NCBI GenBank assembly: GCA_947172415.1 | Contig: OX359197.1 | Span: 6,015,673-6,079,672 of the forward strand | DNA: 64,000 nt | DNA from: Chondrosia reniformis | Lineage: Eukaryota > Porifera > Demospongiae > Chondrillida > Chondrillidae | Direction of reading: 5' to 3' | Shown here: positions 24,101 to 43,866 of the stretch, in pieces | Layout: the number at the start of each line of letters is the position of its first letter | Position numbering within the stretch: position 1 is the stretch's first letter | The notes under the pieces: model-generated | The model's database searches: none | Seen by the model: the letters and a program-made list of their open reading frames with translations, nothing else | Told to the model about the DNA's origin: nothing | Program-made: the position numbers and the translations under genes

Positions 24101-25393
24101 GATAAGGAAGGCAACTGGACATTGTCAATAATACAAACCTGTCAGAGGCGTTCCTGGGAAGTTTCTTAACTGTAACATGGCTGCTACTGCGGCTGACTGT
24201 GGAACCAGTTGAGGGTAGAAATTGATGAGGGGACTGCCCTGAAGGTACATCGGATACCTGTGAAACGTGGATTTAGAGAAATCAATACAGTTAAGCACAC
24301 TAAATAGTACTATACACAGTGCATTACAATAGTACCATACACAGTGCATTACAATAGTACTACATTACAATAGTACTATACACAGTGCATTACAATAGTA
24401 CTACATTACAATAGTACTATACACAGTGCATTACAATAGTACTATACACAGTGCATTACAATAGTACTATACACAGTGCATTACATTAAATTAAAATGAA
24501 AAGATATTCTCTCTGGTTCCCTAGAATCTGCACAAGTATGTACATACGTTGAATACCATTGTGGAAAAGTTATTTCAGTGAAGAGTTCAAATTTTCAACT
24601 GACAACTACGTTAGACATATAGAACTACAATGTACCATTTGTATGGGAAAAAATTGGCATTTAAACATAAAAAATAGTTTTTGTTTTCCAGTATGCATTC
24701 CAAAAATGACTGTTATTAACACGATTTCGAGTACTATATCTTAAGTTTCCCAAGAGACTGTTTTGGTCAGCTAGGAGGAATTACAGCATTTATTAACAGG
24801 ACTATATTCATAACTGTTAAGGAAAAAGAACTTTCAGGAGTAATGGACTTTAGGGAAACGCCTCTCCTTTTAGTTACAAGTGTTGAATCCCTTCAACTAT
24901 AGTCCCACATATACGTACATAGCAGGGCAGGTTTTTAACTTAATTAGTAACTTATTACATAATAATATTACAATCCAGGGTGGCTTGTGAATGCTGACAT
25001 AATTAAACTTTCACTGATACCCACCACTCCTTAGACTGGGTATATAGCATTTACTATTATTTATGTATTTAATGTCAGGGTTTTACCCTTGACTACACTT
25101 CACACTAGTTGCCCTGCAAGACCTAAAAATCTCAAATATCAAACTGATTACTAGCCCTTTCTGGGCACTTTTTTAGCTTCAGTAACTTTCTGTGATATGA
25201 AGAGACTGCAAACTAATAACTTTCTGACAGTTACTTATTATCTATTGCCTATACCTTACCTGACTGGGTTAGAACCTTGTGGAAGTTGCTGGAGGATGGG
25301 CAATGGAACTCCTCCCACAGTAATGGTTGCATTTGGTTGACCAGAATTCACATTTGCTTGAACATCTTTATGACCTTCACTTCCAAAAGACAT
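12129..25393 (-). CDS. GREB1: GREB1/GREB1L-like protein
   Basis: Eleven coding exons join in frame to 1889 residues (vertebrate GREB1 is about 1950): 25260-25393, 24139-24257, 21643-21852, 21302-21451, 17688-19480, 17391-17626, 16561-16790, 15132-16123, 14769-14782, 13675-14592, 12129-13002. Blocks shared with vertebrate GREB1 include LEGLPC, SLRY-D-RL, a CRSCGFCQ cysteine cluster, C-x2-C-x2-YQ, FTPTTGRH-GL-N-YH, GA-HLH-LV, WP-HI-LVLP, WPF--I--DSC-MW and a conserved C-terminal third. The family has an inactive permuted helicase-like middle and a GT-A-type glycosyltransferase (TAGT) C-terminus and acts in chromatin/transcription. The vertebrate DDSC reads SDSC here. The exon of 14 nt is inferred from frame. 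Acceptors of exons 3 and 5 were chosen to keep phase and are less certain. A 5' non-coding exon is possible, since an acceptor lies 6 bp before the ATG. Confidence 0.85.
14831..15010. repeat. Diverged fragment of the 20923-21137 TIR element
   Basis: GGCTGGGAGACAAAGTCC and TCCAGTAGTCCAAGATGGAA resemble parts of the element at 20923-21137. The ends are eroded. It lies in a GREB1-like intron. Confidence 0.5.
16952..17091. repeat. Perfect 70-bp tandem duplication
   Basis: Two identical adjacent 70-bp copies start with TCACATCCTTTGTTAGCAAC. They lie in the GREB1-like intron between the exons at 17391 and 16790. The absence of differences points to a very recent duplication or an assembly artefact. 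Confidence 0.9.
19808..19890 (+). repeat. Dispersed repeat copy in GREB1-like intron
   Basis: It has the family core AGGTTTAGTTCCCTATAGGG, then sequence close to 775-830. The copy at 20395-20500 lies in the opposite orientation about 500 bp away, so the pair could fold back. Confidence 0.65.
20395..20500 (-). repeat. Dispersed repeat copy, inverted relative to 19808
   Basis: It begins ATGAATAATCTAATATACCA and continues through CCTATAGGGAACTAAACC to GAGAGCTTTGAATGAGGATA, as in the copies at 4845 and 49752. Confidence 0.65.
20577..20725. repeat. Short tandem repeat, about 4 units
   Basis: Alternating units of about 40 bp are built on AATGAAATTGGTATACTAAC and AGTACTTCCTTAGCTATTT, with two diverged subtypes. 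They lie in the GREB1-like intron. Confidence 0.7.
20923..21137. mobile_element. MITE with about 75-bp inverted repeats
   Basis: The left end ACTGGAAAATATTACACTAA and the right end TTAGTGTAATATTTTCCAGT are exact complements. The match runs about 75 bp with few differences. It has no ORF and lies in a GREB1-like intron. A degraded relative is at 14831-15010. Confidence 0.85.
22070..22950. repeat. C/T-rich minisatellite in GREB1-like intron 2
   Basis: About 880 bp of units built on CTCTCAACCACACCCCTCTC and CTCCCT/CCCCCT occur in higher-order variants. On the transcribed strand it is G/A-rich with many GGGG and GAGAGAGG runs, able in principle to form triplex or G-quadruplex structures. All three + frames are open because of the composition; no protein is supported. 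Confidence 0.95.
24305..24485. repeat. Tandem repeat of about 25-bp units
   Basis: Repeated ATAGTACTATACACAGTGCA with TTACA occurs about seven times, with some units shortened. It lies in GREB1-like intron 1. Confidence 0.85.
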
Positions 25394-26460
25394 TATCTGC
25401 TGTCACAGAGAGAGTCTTTAGAATGCGCAGCTTCCTAATTGAAAATGTACTCAGTCACTTTAGAATAGACATAGTAAAAAAACAAACATTAAAGAAGGAA
25501 CTAATTAATGTTTATAGAGTATCAGACTTGATAATGGTGTACCAATGTTTCACATAGGCTGTAATAGCTGCTAATCGGTGTCAAAGGATTTCAGAATAGT
25601 AGAAATTACGAATTATGCAACTCGATGTCCTAGTACCACACCATTACAATAGGAAACGACATTCCGTTCAACATCTGTACATGAACGGTTAATGACAGTT
25701 CTAAACCTTACCGTCGCTATGTGCGAGCAAGAAAATCGACGTTTCTTAGCAAATCTCGAATCAAGAATCCATCATTCCGTTCTTCATTTACACCTAGCAC
25801 TATCTCACTAAAACCTTTTTGTAAAACATTTACAACCGTCGATACAACAGCTACTTTGAAGACAAAACATAATCTGTCCTCCGCTATCTGCTACACATTA
25901 AGATATTTTACCAAAAACTTCGGTTGAAAGAGGGTCGCATCTAAAACTACTCAACACTTGAGCCACCAGAGGATAACTAAATTTGCCGACTAACAATTGA
26001 AAGTTAAATATTTTTCTGTCTGGATAGACCAACTCACCCTCCTTAGCTGTCTGGACTAAATGAAAACCCTGCTTCGGCGGTTCGTCTACAAAAGTGGTAA
26101 TGAACAATATTTGTCTAGTAAATGATCTCCAGCGCCTTCTATTTCACCTGGCGACTTTTTGTCTCGTTGAGCCGTCAATGTCTAGATGCCGACCTCTCCG
26201 TGTAAACGTATCGACAGGCCCCAGACGTCACTTGGCTTCCTGTCAGGCCCGTAGTCTAGCCGCAAAACATAACACCCTCCCACGTACGGCGCGTGACATC
26301 CTGTTTATACCGTGAATAACGTATACGCTATACGTGTGAAATGGGAGACTAGACGACTGCCGTTGCGCCTTCATGCTACCTCAAACACAAAAACGGAAGC
26401 GAATCGACCGCAATATTTCCGATTTTACTTATTTCGTGACCGGAAAATATACAGTTACAA
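25394..26460. promoter_or_regulatory. GREB1-like 5' region, CpG-rich
   Basis: From about 26110 to 26400 the sequence becomes CpG-rich (CCACGTACGGCGCGTGACATC, CAGACGTCAC), unlike the AT-rich surroundings, as expected for a promoter. A candidate upstream exon on the - strand (about 26041-26090, flanked by TTTTGTAG and GGTGAGT) could be a 5' exon of GREB1-like, but no frame link was established. Confidence 0.4.
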
Positions 26461-32034
<5,574 letters not shown>

Positions 32035-32119
32035 TTTATTTCTGTTGCTAAGTAACGCCTCTGTGGTGCAATGACTTCCGTCTACGCCTACGCCTTCATC
32101 GAAAGCCCTAGTGGAGAAA
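32035..32119. promoter_or_regulatory. Divergent promoter MAPK15 / LITAF gene 1
   Basis: Only 85 bp separate the two start codons on opposite strands. The stretch is GC/CpG-richer than its surroundings (TCCGTCTACGCCTACGCC). No TATA motif is seen. Confidence 0.6.
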
Positions 32120-32492
32120 ATGGACAGTAAACCTCCATCATACGGTGCAACCCAACAAGCGAATGTGAGCGAGGAAGACCTGTAGACATTAAAACACTTT
32201 AACAAATGCTGTTTATCTTGCCTTTTAGGTCAACGTGGTCCATCAGCCCGTAGCAGTTTCTGTGGTGTTTGGTGAGAATCCAGTGTCCAACTATCAGTGT
32301 CCCTACTGCGGCAATGTGGTAACTACAAACCTTCGCTATTCTGTTGGGAATTTCGCTTTGTTGATTACTCTTATTGCGTTCCTCTTCATTGGAATATTTG
32401 CAGTCATTTTCTTGTTGATTGATGGCTTGAAGGACGTTGAGCACATCTGTCCAGTGGACGGGAAGGTCTTGGGGACCTACAAGAGAATGTAG
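32120..32492 (+). CDS. LITAF-domain membrane protein 1
   Basis: Two exons, 32120-32164 and 32229-32492, give 102 residues. The N-terminus is short (MDSKPPSYGAT). The LITAF domain runs from CPYCGNVV through a roughly 25-residue hydrophobic segment (ALLITLIAFLFIGIFAV) to HICPVDGKVLGTYKR. Family members sit on endosomal or lysosomal membranes with the hydrophobic part dipping into the bilayer and two CxxC knuckles binding zinc. The second knuckle normally reads HxCPxC; here the final Cys is Asp, as in the paralogue. Exon 2 is nearly identical to that of the gene at 33661. Confidence 0.88.
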
Positions 32493-33660
32493 CATTTTAT
32501 CTTGGAACATGTCTGCTTTTGTTTATATTGCATGTTACGCTTGAAACTGTTAATCACTATAATGTTAGCCACACCAGTTTTATAATGCAAGTTCTTTTTC
32601 ACTTTGTACAGTATGTAAATGGAGCTTTACTGTAAGTCATTGTGACAGGACAGTTCTACGTACTTGTTTTGGATTAAGTTTCTAAAGTAGTATATTATTC
32701 TTCTCTCTTTCTCTATCCTTAACCAAAACGTGTACTGTTTTTCAAATATTCTCATACGTAGTTTGGTAACTGTTGAATGTTATGTTATATATACTGTTGA
32801 ATGTTATATATACTTCTGAATACCTATTGTAGTAGGATGATACTTATGGTGATTTGATACTTACGTAAGAGCTTTAAATTCTGTAATTGGTCTGTATGTA
32901 TATAAAGTTTCTGGAAATACATGCAATCCAGGGTTTTAGATTATTCATACATCATCCATAGTCCAGAGAATTTCGGTGATTGTACAGCAGGGTAATGCAG
33001 CTGCAGTACATGTACATCTTTCCCAACTGATTTAGATTTACAATAATAGTTTTAATGATCTGATTTAAATTTTATTAATTGATCATACTTCGTGTATATA
33101 TATATATGTTCATTATTGTATGAGTCACATTCCATTTACCAACAATGTATACTCTAACAAGAAGTAAGTATTGATAGGCTAACAATTCTCATGAATTCTA
33201 CAGCCAAGTTCTCAGGAGAACAGTTGTGGTTCGGTGCATTTTTTAATTCTGGGATCATTAGGTGTGATAAACAAATTGATGAGGCATCTATTATATGGAT
33301 ATATGTACACCACACGTGCATGAGGTCTCCTGAACTATTTCACTTATAGCATTTGCCTTTTTCTTGATTGGTGAATCCATGTACAGCTGAATTTTCTAAA
33401 GCCCATTTCTATGTCATATATTAAAATCCCAAGATTCCCAGGGTCACTGATGAAGGTGGAATTCCCAAAAATAGTGGCCCTGTAAGTCATCTCTTCTAAC
33501 AATTAGTGTTTTCAAGTTTTTTCTGGTAGTGTTAGAAAATATTGCGTACCTAAGACTAAATATGGTAGATAAATTTGACCGCAAAATGTCGGTGTTGGTG
33601 TAAAATTTCTAAAATATCCTGGTTGGCTTACTCTACTTGACGGAAAACTAGAAGAGACCA
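32493..33660. other. Spacer between the two LITAF genes
   Basis: This is AT-rich 3' flank and promoter sequence with no coding exon seen. It does not resemble the 3' flank of the second gene beyond the first few bases, so the near-identity of the genes is limited to exon 2. Confidence 0.5.
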
Positions 33661-34146
33661 ATGAATAATCCTCCACCATATAGTACAGATCAAGCTTATC
33701 CCCCGCCACAAGGCAGCTACCCTCCGCCACAAGGCAGCTACCCTCCACCACAAGGCGCCTACCCTCCGCCTACAGGTTACCAACAGACAAATGTGAGTTG
33801 CCAGTTGATTTTAAGGTCTTACCCTAAAACGTGTCATTATGCAGTTCTTTTTCTATTTCGTGTGTCTTATTATCCTTAATTCCAGGTCACTGTAGTCCAA
33901 CAGCCCGTAGCGGCGGTGAAGTTTGGTGAGAATCCAGTGTCCAACTATAAGTGTCCCTACTGCGGCAATGTGGTAACTACAAAGCTTCGTTATTCTGTTG
34001 GGAATTTCGCTTTGTTGATTGCTCTTATTGCGTTCCTCTTCATTGGAATCTTTGCAGTCATTTTCTTGTTGATTGATGGCTTGAAGGATGTACAACACAT
34101 CTGTCCAGTGGACGGGAAGGTCTTGGGGACCTACAAGAGAATGTAG
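33661..34146 (+). CDS. LITAF-domain membrane protein 2
   Basis: Two exons, 33661-33792 and 33886-34146, give 130 residues. The N-terminus is proline-rich with PPPYS (a WW-domain/NEDD4-type PPxY site) and four repeats around YPPPQGS. The LITAF domain has CPYCGNVV, the hydrophobic stretch and HICPVDGKVLGTYKRM. PPxY plus LITAF matches the LITAF/CDIP layout used in endosomal sorting. Like copy 1, it lacks the last knuckle cysteine. The intron lies at the same place and phase in both genes (AAT|gtgag), showing a tandem duplication. Confidence 0.9.
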
Positions 34147-35245
34147 TCTTATAGCATGTCTGCTTTTGCTTTATTGCATGACAATGACAAGCTTGAAACT
34201 ATTATTTTATTATAGCATTTTATTAACTGCCTACTATACTGTACACAATGTATATTATTATTATTATTATTATTATTAAAGTGCCCATGCATGTATATAC
34301 ATTAAGATGTAGATAAATGCCAACCAGTTCTGGTTGAGGGGCACAGGGCTATACCTGGACACATATAAACCATCGCCACTTAAGGCTACCAGGCCGCACT
34401 TCCCAAACAGCCACATACACAATCAGCATTTCAAGATAATACTAGCTCTACAATCGGTCATATATATATATACTCGGTATTATCTTGAAATGCTGAAGTT
34501 TTCCACCACATCAATATAATCCAATGCACTGTACATGCAGATATTGTGTGTATGTAGTTTATTATCACTTTCGTTGCATGAATGTGCTCTTTTCAACCTA
34601 AATGAATATTGCAACTAGTGGTAAATTTAATTGAAATTGTAAGCTAAGGTTATATTATTAAGTGTATATAGATGTGAATTGTGAATATATAAAGATATAA
34701 TGGAGAAAGATTATGTATATGAAGCCAAACTTGACACTAGTACTGCATGGTACATTGCATAGTTAGATGTTGGTGTCATGCATATGGGATATATACCAGA
34801 TTGATGGTATATTCATCTAATTCGATTGGCTTATTTCAGGATGATCTGGCTCCCCTAAGACACATATTATATAATTGAAATTCAATCAACAAGAAAGATA
34901 TCTTGCATCTAATCATATTCATTGTTTTAACACCACGAAGTAAAATTGTATACTATGGCAACATGTACAAGGCACACCTGTTTCAGGGTCTACAACCTTC
35001 TTGTCCACTTTGCCATATATCTACATACTGTACATGTAATTTGGGAATATTGCTGTTGCTAGAACAGAATATTTGATTATGCAATATTTATTATTCTTAG
35101 TATGTAGTCGTTACATTCAGTAATTATCTCTGTAATGTGTAAACCGTGTTCTGATACAGTATTTGGTGATGGAGTCTGAAGCATAAATAAAACAAATTTG
35201 AAAAGATAATTTTGTACTGAGTCCGTGCATCTTGTCATGAAATTC
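34147..35245. other. Spacer between convergent LITAF 2 and TCEA
   Basis: AT-rich, with a (TAT)n run at 34253-34278, a hairpin element at 34424-34494 and several ATATAT stretches. No coding exon is seen. Confidence 0.5.
34424..34494. repeat. Hairpin element with 19-bp arms
   Basis: CAGCATTTCAAGATAATAC (34424-34442) is the complement of the sequence ending at about 34495. The loop is AT-rich. It could be a tiny MITE remnant. Confidence 0.75.
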
Positions 35246-39901
<4,656 letters not shown>

Positions 39902-40035
39902 TTTTGTGGCAATACAAAATGGATGCTTAATTAATTTGTAGCGCAGTATAATGATAATGTAATATGTACAATACAATAATACATTGTGATTAAAATCGTG
40001 AGAGGTTTTAAATGTTCCATCCGTTCTTGCCACAA

Positions 40036-43000
40036 TTAACCATACCACTGATAAACAAGGTATGTCTGAGTGCTAGTATAGCTTTCTGCAAAGCTCCTTC
40101 CAGCAGGAGATGGATCTGAAAAGGCTACCAGTGACAAAGGAACCGTACAATCCAGACTGTGATGGGACCTGATGGAGACAGCAGTATAAGGATAGCTACG
40201 TTATTATCATAAGTATAACCTTATATAACCTACCAACTAGCATAATCAGTAGTATATCCATAACCCCACCCTTTTAACATAGGCATGTACGTATATGTGA
40301 ACTGGTGAGTATGCATGTTAGCAGGTCAATTTTGTAAAGCATGTGACAATAATAAACAGTCATTATTATCCGTGAGTATATGTACAAATGTGCTTTTGAA
40401 CTGTAAGGTAATGCTATTAATGTACATTAAATAGTTCACATAAGGAAATATCAGTAATTGAACCAGTTTAGATTTAGTAGAAATATTACATAACACTATA
40501 ATTTTTCTTCATTAGTCAAATTTGTTGGAATCTTTATTGTAGCGAAACATTACATTATAATTTTTCTTCATTAATTAAGTCAAATTTGTTGGAATCTATA
40601 TTGTAGCAATACCTGGCGGTGTCTACTAATCGGGTAGCAATTCCCTTTCTCCTGTACCACTTGGAGACCCAGAGCCGGTTGATCCCAATTTCAGCTCTCT
40701 CTGCCTCCAGACTACAACAGGCAGGGGCAGTTGGTTCCTCATCCTTATTTGGACTCGATGGCAGCATACGAAAGCCCTAAAGTCATGAATTTAGAAGTAA
40801 AGTTTACCTTAACTGACACACATACATAAGATATACAAATAATGTTATATACTAAGGTCAACATATTGGTACAATGTGGTTGGAGAGTATAATTAAATGA
40901 TGGTTATATGATGGGGGGTATTATACAAGTGGGTCAAAGGTTTAATTAATAATGTTTATATGACTGGATATTGCCATTTACCATGACCAGTCTGGACGCT
41001 CTGATACTGTCACTTTTGGGGGATTCTATGTGTTGATTTTCCTTGAAATTACAATTTATTGCTATAAGTAGGTATTTTATGGCCCCAGTGGTTGATTGAA
41101 AGATATTTAACTGATTGGTTACCTGTGTTATGGTGTCAGTTACAAGACAACCAGCAACTCGTTTGTGGATTGAGATGAACAGGTAAGCCTACAGTAGGAA
41201 TCAAAGAAATAAAGCTCATGAAACCAATTAATCAGCTCATATAATGGAAAATTGAGTCCAAATATCATTTCATAGTATGTAGAGTATCTGCTTGCATATG
41301 AATCTCAAGCTAACAAGACCTCCAAAGTGGAAATCCTTATTAGGTTTCAGGGCTGCATGTAGAACCTGGGTCGTGAGGGGAGGGACAAAATAAAAATAAA
41401 AATTAAGGGGCAATGGTATTCCAAAAGTCTAGGGGGAAATACCCCTCTCTGTCCCCCTCTATGCAGCCCTGGGTTTGTAATTATGCAAACATTGTAAGTT
41501 AAAACTGTCCTATAGGTGAATGGTACATCTGATGTTGTATGATAGTTGCAGGGACTGTATATAGGTCTCACTTTGCTTCCTTCTCTAAAAACTGGAACTG
41601 AGTCAGCGTACCCAAGTTCAGAGTCCACCACCCTACAAATATCACACACCTACAGTATTAGGGATTTAGGTAGGCAGGGGTCAAGTGCATAGGACACCAA
41701 CACTAGAGATTAAGAGGGTATAGTACGTATATACTTACATATGGGTATGAAGAGGGTATTTTATATAGGTGGGTTGTTTGTTGCATTGAGGTCTTCTAAA
41801 TTTATAAATCTCCCCCGAAAAGTACACTTGTAGTATGGTATGAGCCTCCGCAACAAGCTTATTTATTGCTGATTGAGGGGGGGGGGGGATAGTTACATAT
41901 TGGAGTGAACAGATATGGCATGAGGTGATTTGACTAGCACTTCAAATATACGTAGCTAATACAAACTATTACTCAAAGGGAGGTGCTTAAGCACCAAGAG
42001 GATTCCCTAAATCTATCACTGCCTATTATTTGGAATTGAAATGGCTAAACAGTTGTTCTACACCTTTTTGATCCAAGCTTTAGCATCTGCAGGTGTCACA
42101 ACAATGATACGGCCATCCTTGCAATCCAAGAGAACATTTTCCTTCTTCCAACCCTACACACACCAAGATGAACAGCTTTAAGTGACAACCTGCAGATTGA
42201 CTGGTACCAAACAGAGTATTGTATACGTATGTCTCACAGCAAAGGCCACTCCTGTCACAAAACTATTGTGAAATCTCAGATGATCTGACTCATCTTCTGG
42301 TAATCCTAGTGTGTAGACCATACCGCAGACCTTACATGTCACAGCTCCAACAACCTTTTGCCCAAAGTCCTGGACTTGCAAGTGTAGAGATGGCAAAAGA
42401 ATGAAACACCAATCGTTTAGGCTAAACCATGTACAGTTTCAAAATTTGCCACCCCCTGGATCAGCCTCCCCTACCCACCCCCCTGGATCAGCCTCCCCTG
42501 CCCCACCCCCTTGGATCATTGTCTCCCTGCCCCACCCCTCTGGATCATCCTCTCCCTACCCCACCCCTCTGGATCATCCTCCCCTACCCCACCCCTTGGA
42601 TCAGCCTCCCCTACCCACCCCCTGGATCAGCCTCCCCTACCCACCCCTTGGATCATCCTCCCCTACCCCACCCCCCTGGATCATCCTCTCCCTACCCCAC
42701 CCCCCTGGATCATCCTCTCCCTACCCCACCCCCCTTGGATCATCCTCTCCCTACCCCACCCCCTGGATCATCCTCTCCCTACCCCACCCCCGGACAAATC
42801 TCCGGCAATGATTCACAAATCAAACCACTCACAAGGAAGCATATGTCTTTGGCTGAGGGTTTTGAATCAACAAATTTCTTTCTTTTCAGTCTAAAATCAT
42901 CGAGAGGGTCTTCCTCACTTCTAGAGGCCTTTCGTTTCCTAAAACAATGTACAGCTAATGTACACACAAGTTATACCATTTTTATACATAATACATCTAT

Positions 43001-43428
43001 TCTACAGTAAAAGGCCTACAGGGAACTAATCTGAACCTATTATCAACCAACTAGTTGTAGGTGTTGATGAAGACACTAACAGTTATGGGGTAGGGATTTC
43101 TTCTTATCATACACTAACAGTTAGTTTAAACACTCTACCTCGATACTGGTGGAGTTTGTTGTTCAGTGTTTGTGGCCTTATGGGATGCTTTATTCCAAGT
43201 AGCTACATCAAACAGCGGAAAGAGCTTTCTCGGCCTTTGGTCGTTGATTTCTACTTCAGGTGTACGTTCACAACCACGAGGCTGCTTGTTACCGGTTGCG
43301 GGACTTAGAAGTGGAGTACTAGTAACTACTTGACTTGATGATCCTTTCTTGCGCCTTGAGGACGACCTTAAACGACTTTTAAAATCTTCAAATTGTTCAA
43401 CTTTTGGAGAATCCACTATTTGTTCCAT
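40036..43428 (-). CDS. ESCO: Cohesin acetyltransferase ESCO (Eco1 family)
   Basis: Eight exons join in frame to 367 residues: 43139-43428, 42788-42938, 42238-42369, 42064-42153, 41572-41649, 41123-41188, 40613-40776, 40036-40168. The N-terminal half is basic and disordered. Then comes the C2H2 finger CKVCGMVYTLG with EDESDHLRFHNSF, a GWKKE motif, the GNAT acetyltransferase core (RLWVSKWYRRKGIATRLVD binds acetyl-CoA) and the conserved C-terminus VAFSDPSPAGR with YLVY. The enzyme acetylates SMC3 to establish sister chromatid cohesion in S phase. I start at MEQIVDSP because two E2F-like sites sit immediately upstream; an in-frame Met at 43485 would place them inside the coding region. The exon 2 donor (GGGG|GTGGGG) is weak and begins a G-rich minisatellite, so that junction is the least certain. 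Confidence 0.9.
40490..40610. repeat. Tandem duplication at an ESCO donor
   Basis: Two copies of about 58 bp (CATTATAATTTTTCTTCATT through TTGTTGGAATCT and ATTGTAGC) lie side by side. The inner copy ends 3 nt from the donor of the exon at 40613-40776. Confidence 0.8.
42460..42790. repeat. G-rich minisatellite touching the ESCO exon 2 donor
   Basis: About twelve units of 24-31 bp are built on CCCTGGATCATCCTC and TCCCTACCCCACCCC. On the sense strand each unit reads GGGGGTGGGGTAGGGAGAGG followed by ATGATCC, so each repeats the donor GGGG|GTGGGG and the in-frame TAG behind it. Confidence 0.9.
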
Positions 43429-43447
43429 TCTTCCAGCAGTTGGAAAC

Positions 43448-43467
43448 TCCCGCCAAATCGCGCCAAA
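43448..43467 (-). promoter_or_regulatory. Tandem E2F-like sites before ESCO
   Basis: On the gene strand TTTGGCGCGA (43458-43467) and TTTGGCGGGA (43448-43457) lie back to back, both matching the E2F consensus TTTSSCGC or a close variant. They end 20 bp before the chosen ATG. E2F control would fit an S-phase gene; this is inferred from sequence only. Confidence 0.6.
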
Positions 43468-43866
43468 TGACGACCGAGCGATCACTACGCTGATTGGTCG
43501 AATATCTTTGCGTCAGAACATAATTAGATCACAAGCCGCAAAGTTATGTACGTATATGGTTCATATCTGTTTCGTTTTATTGTCGCATAGCAAACGTGCT
43601 AGTGTTCGTACTGTACAGACATTGTGACAACACATGTGATTAAATTTCTAGGTTCCCGCAGCTGCAGTGATGTCAATCACCTTTATCGCCAATCTAACAC
43701 GAGGCATTCATTAAATTAATAATCTTACTCTTTGGAATGCTTCCTAAGCTAACTGTTTGGTGATTCTCTCACTGTCGCTGACCTGATTAAAAGTTCAAGA
43801 AGAAGCCAGGCAGTCAGGAGTTTAGCTTGTTTTCAACTTAAAGTACCGTAGCTACTACTTTTTGAA

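Noticed and set aside
25898-26107. 69-codon ORF on the - strand as a gene
   Set aside because: No recognisable family; overlaps a CpG-rich promoter-like region and may at most contain a 5' exon.
42401-43010. Proline-rich ORFs on the + strand
   Set aside because: They lie on the antisense of the ESCO minisatellite and exon 2; composition-driven.
43428-43485. ESCO start at the more upstream Met (43485)
   Set aside because: It would put the two E2F-like sites and a low-conservation peptide in the coding region; kept only as an alternative.
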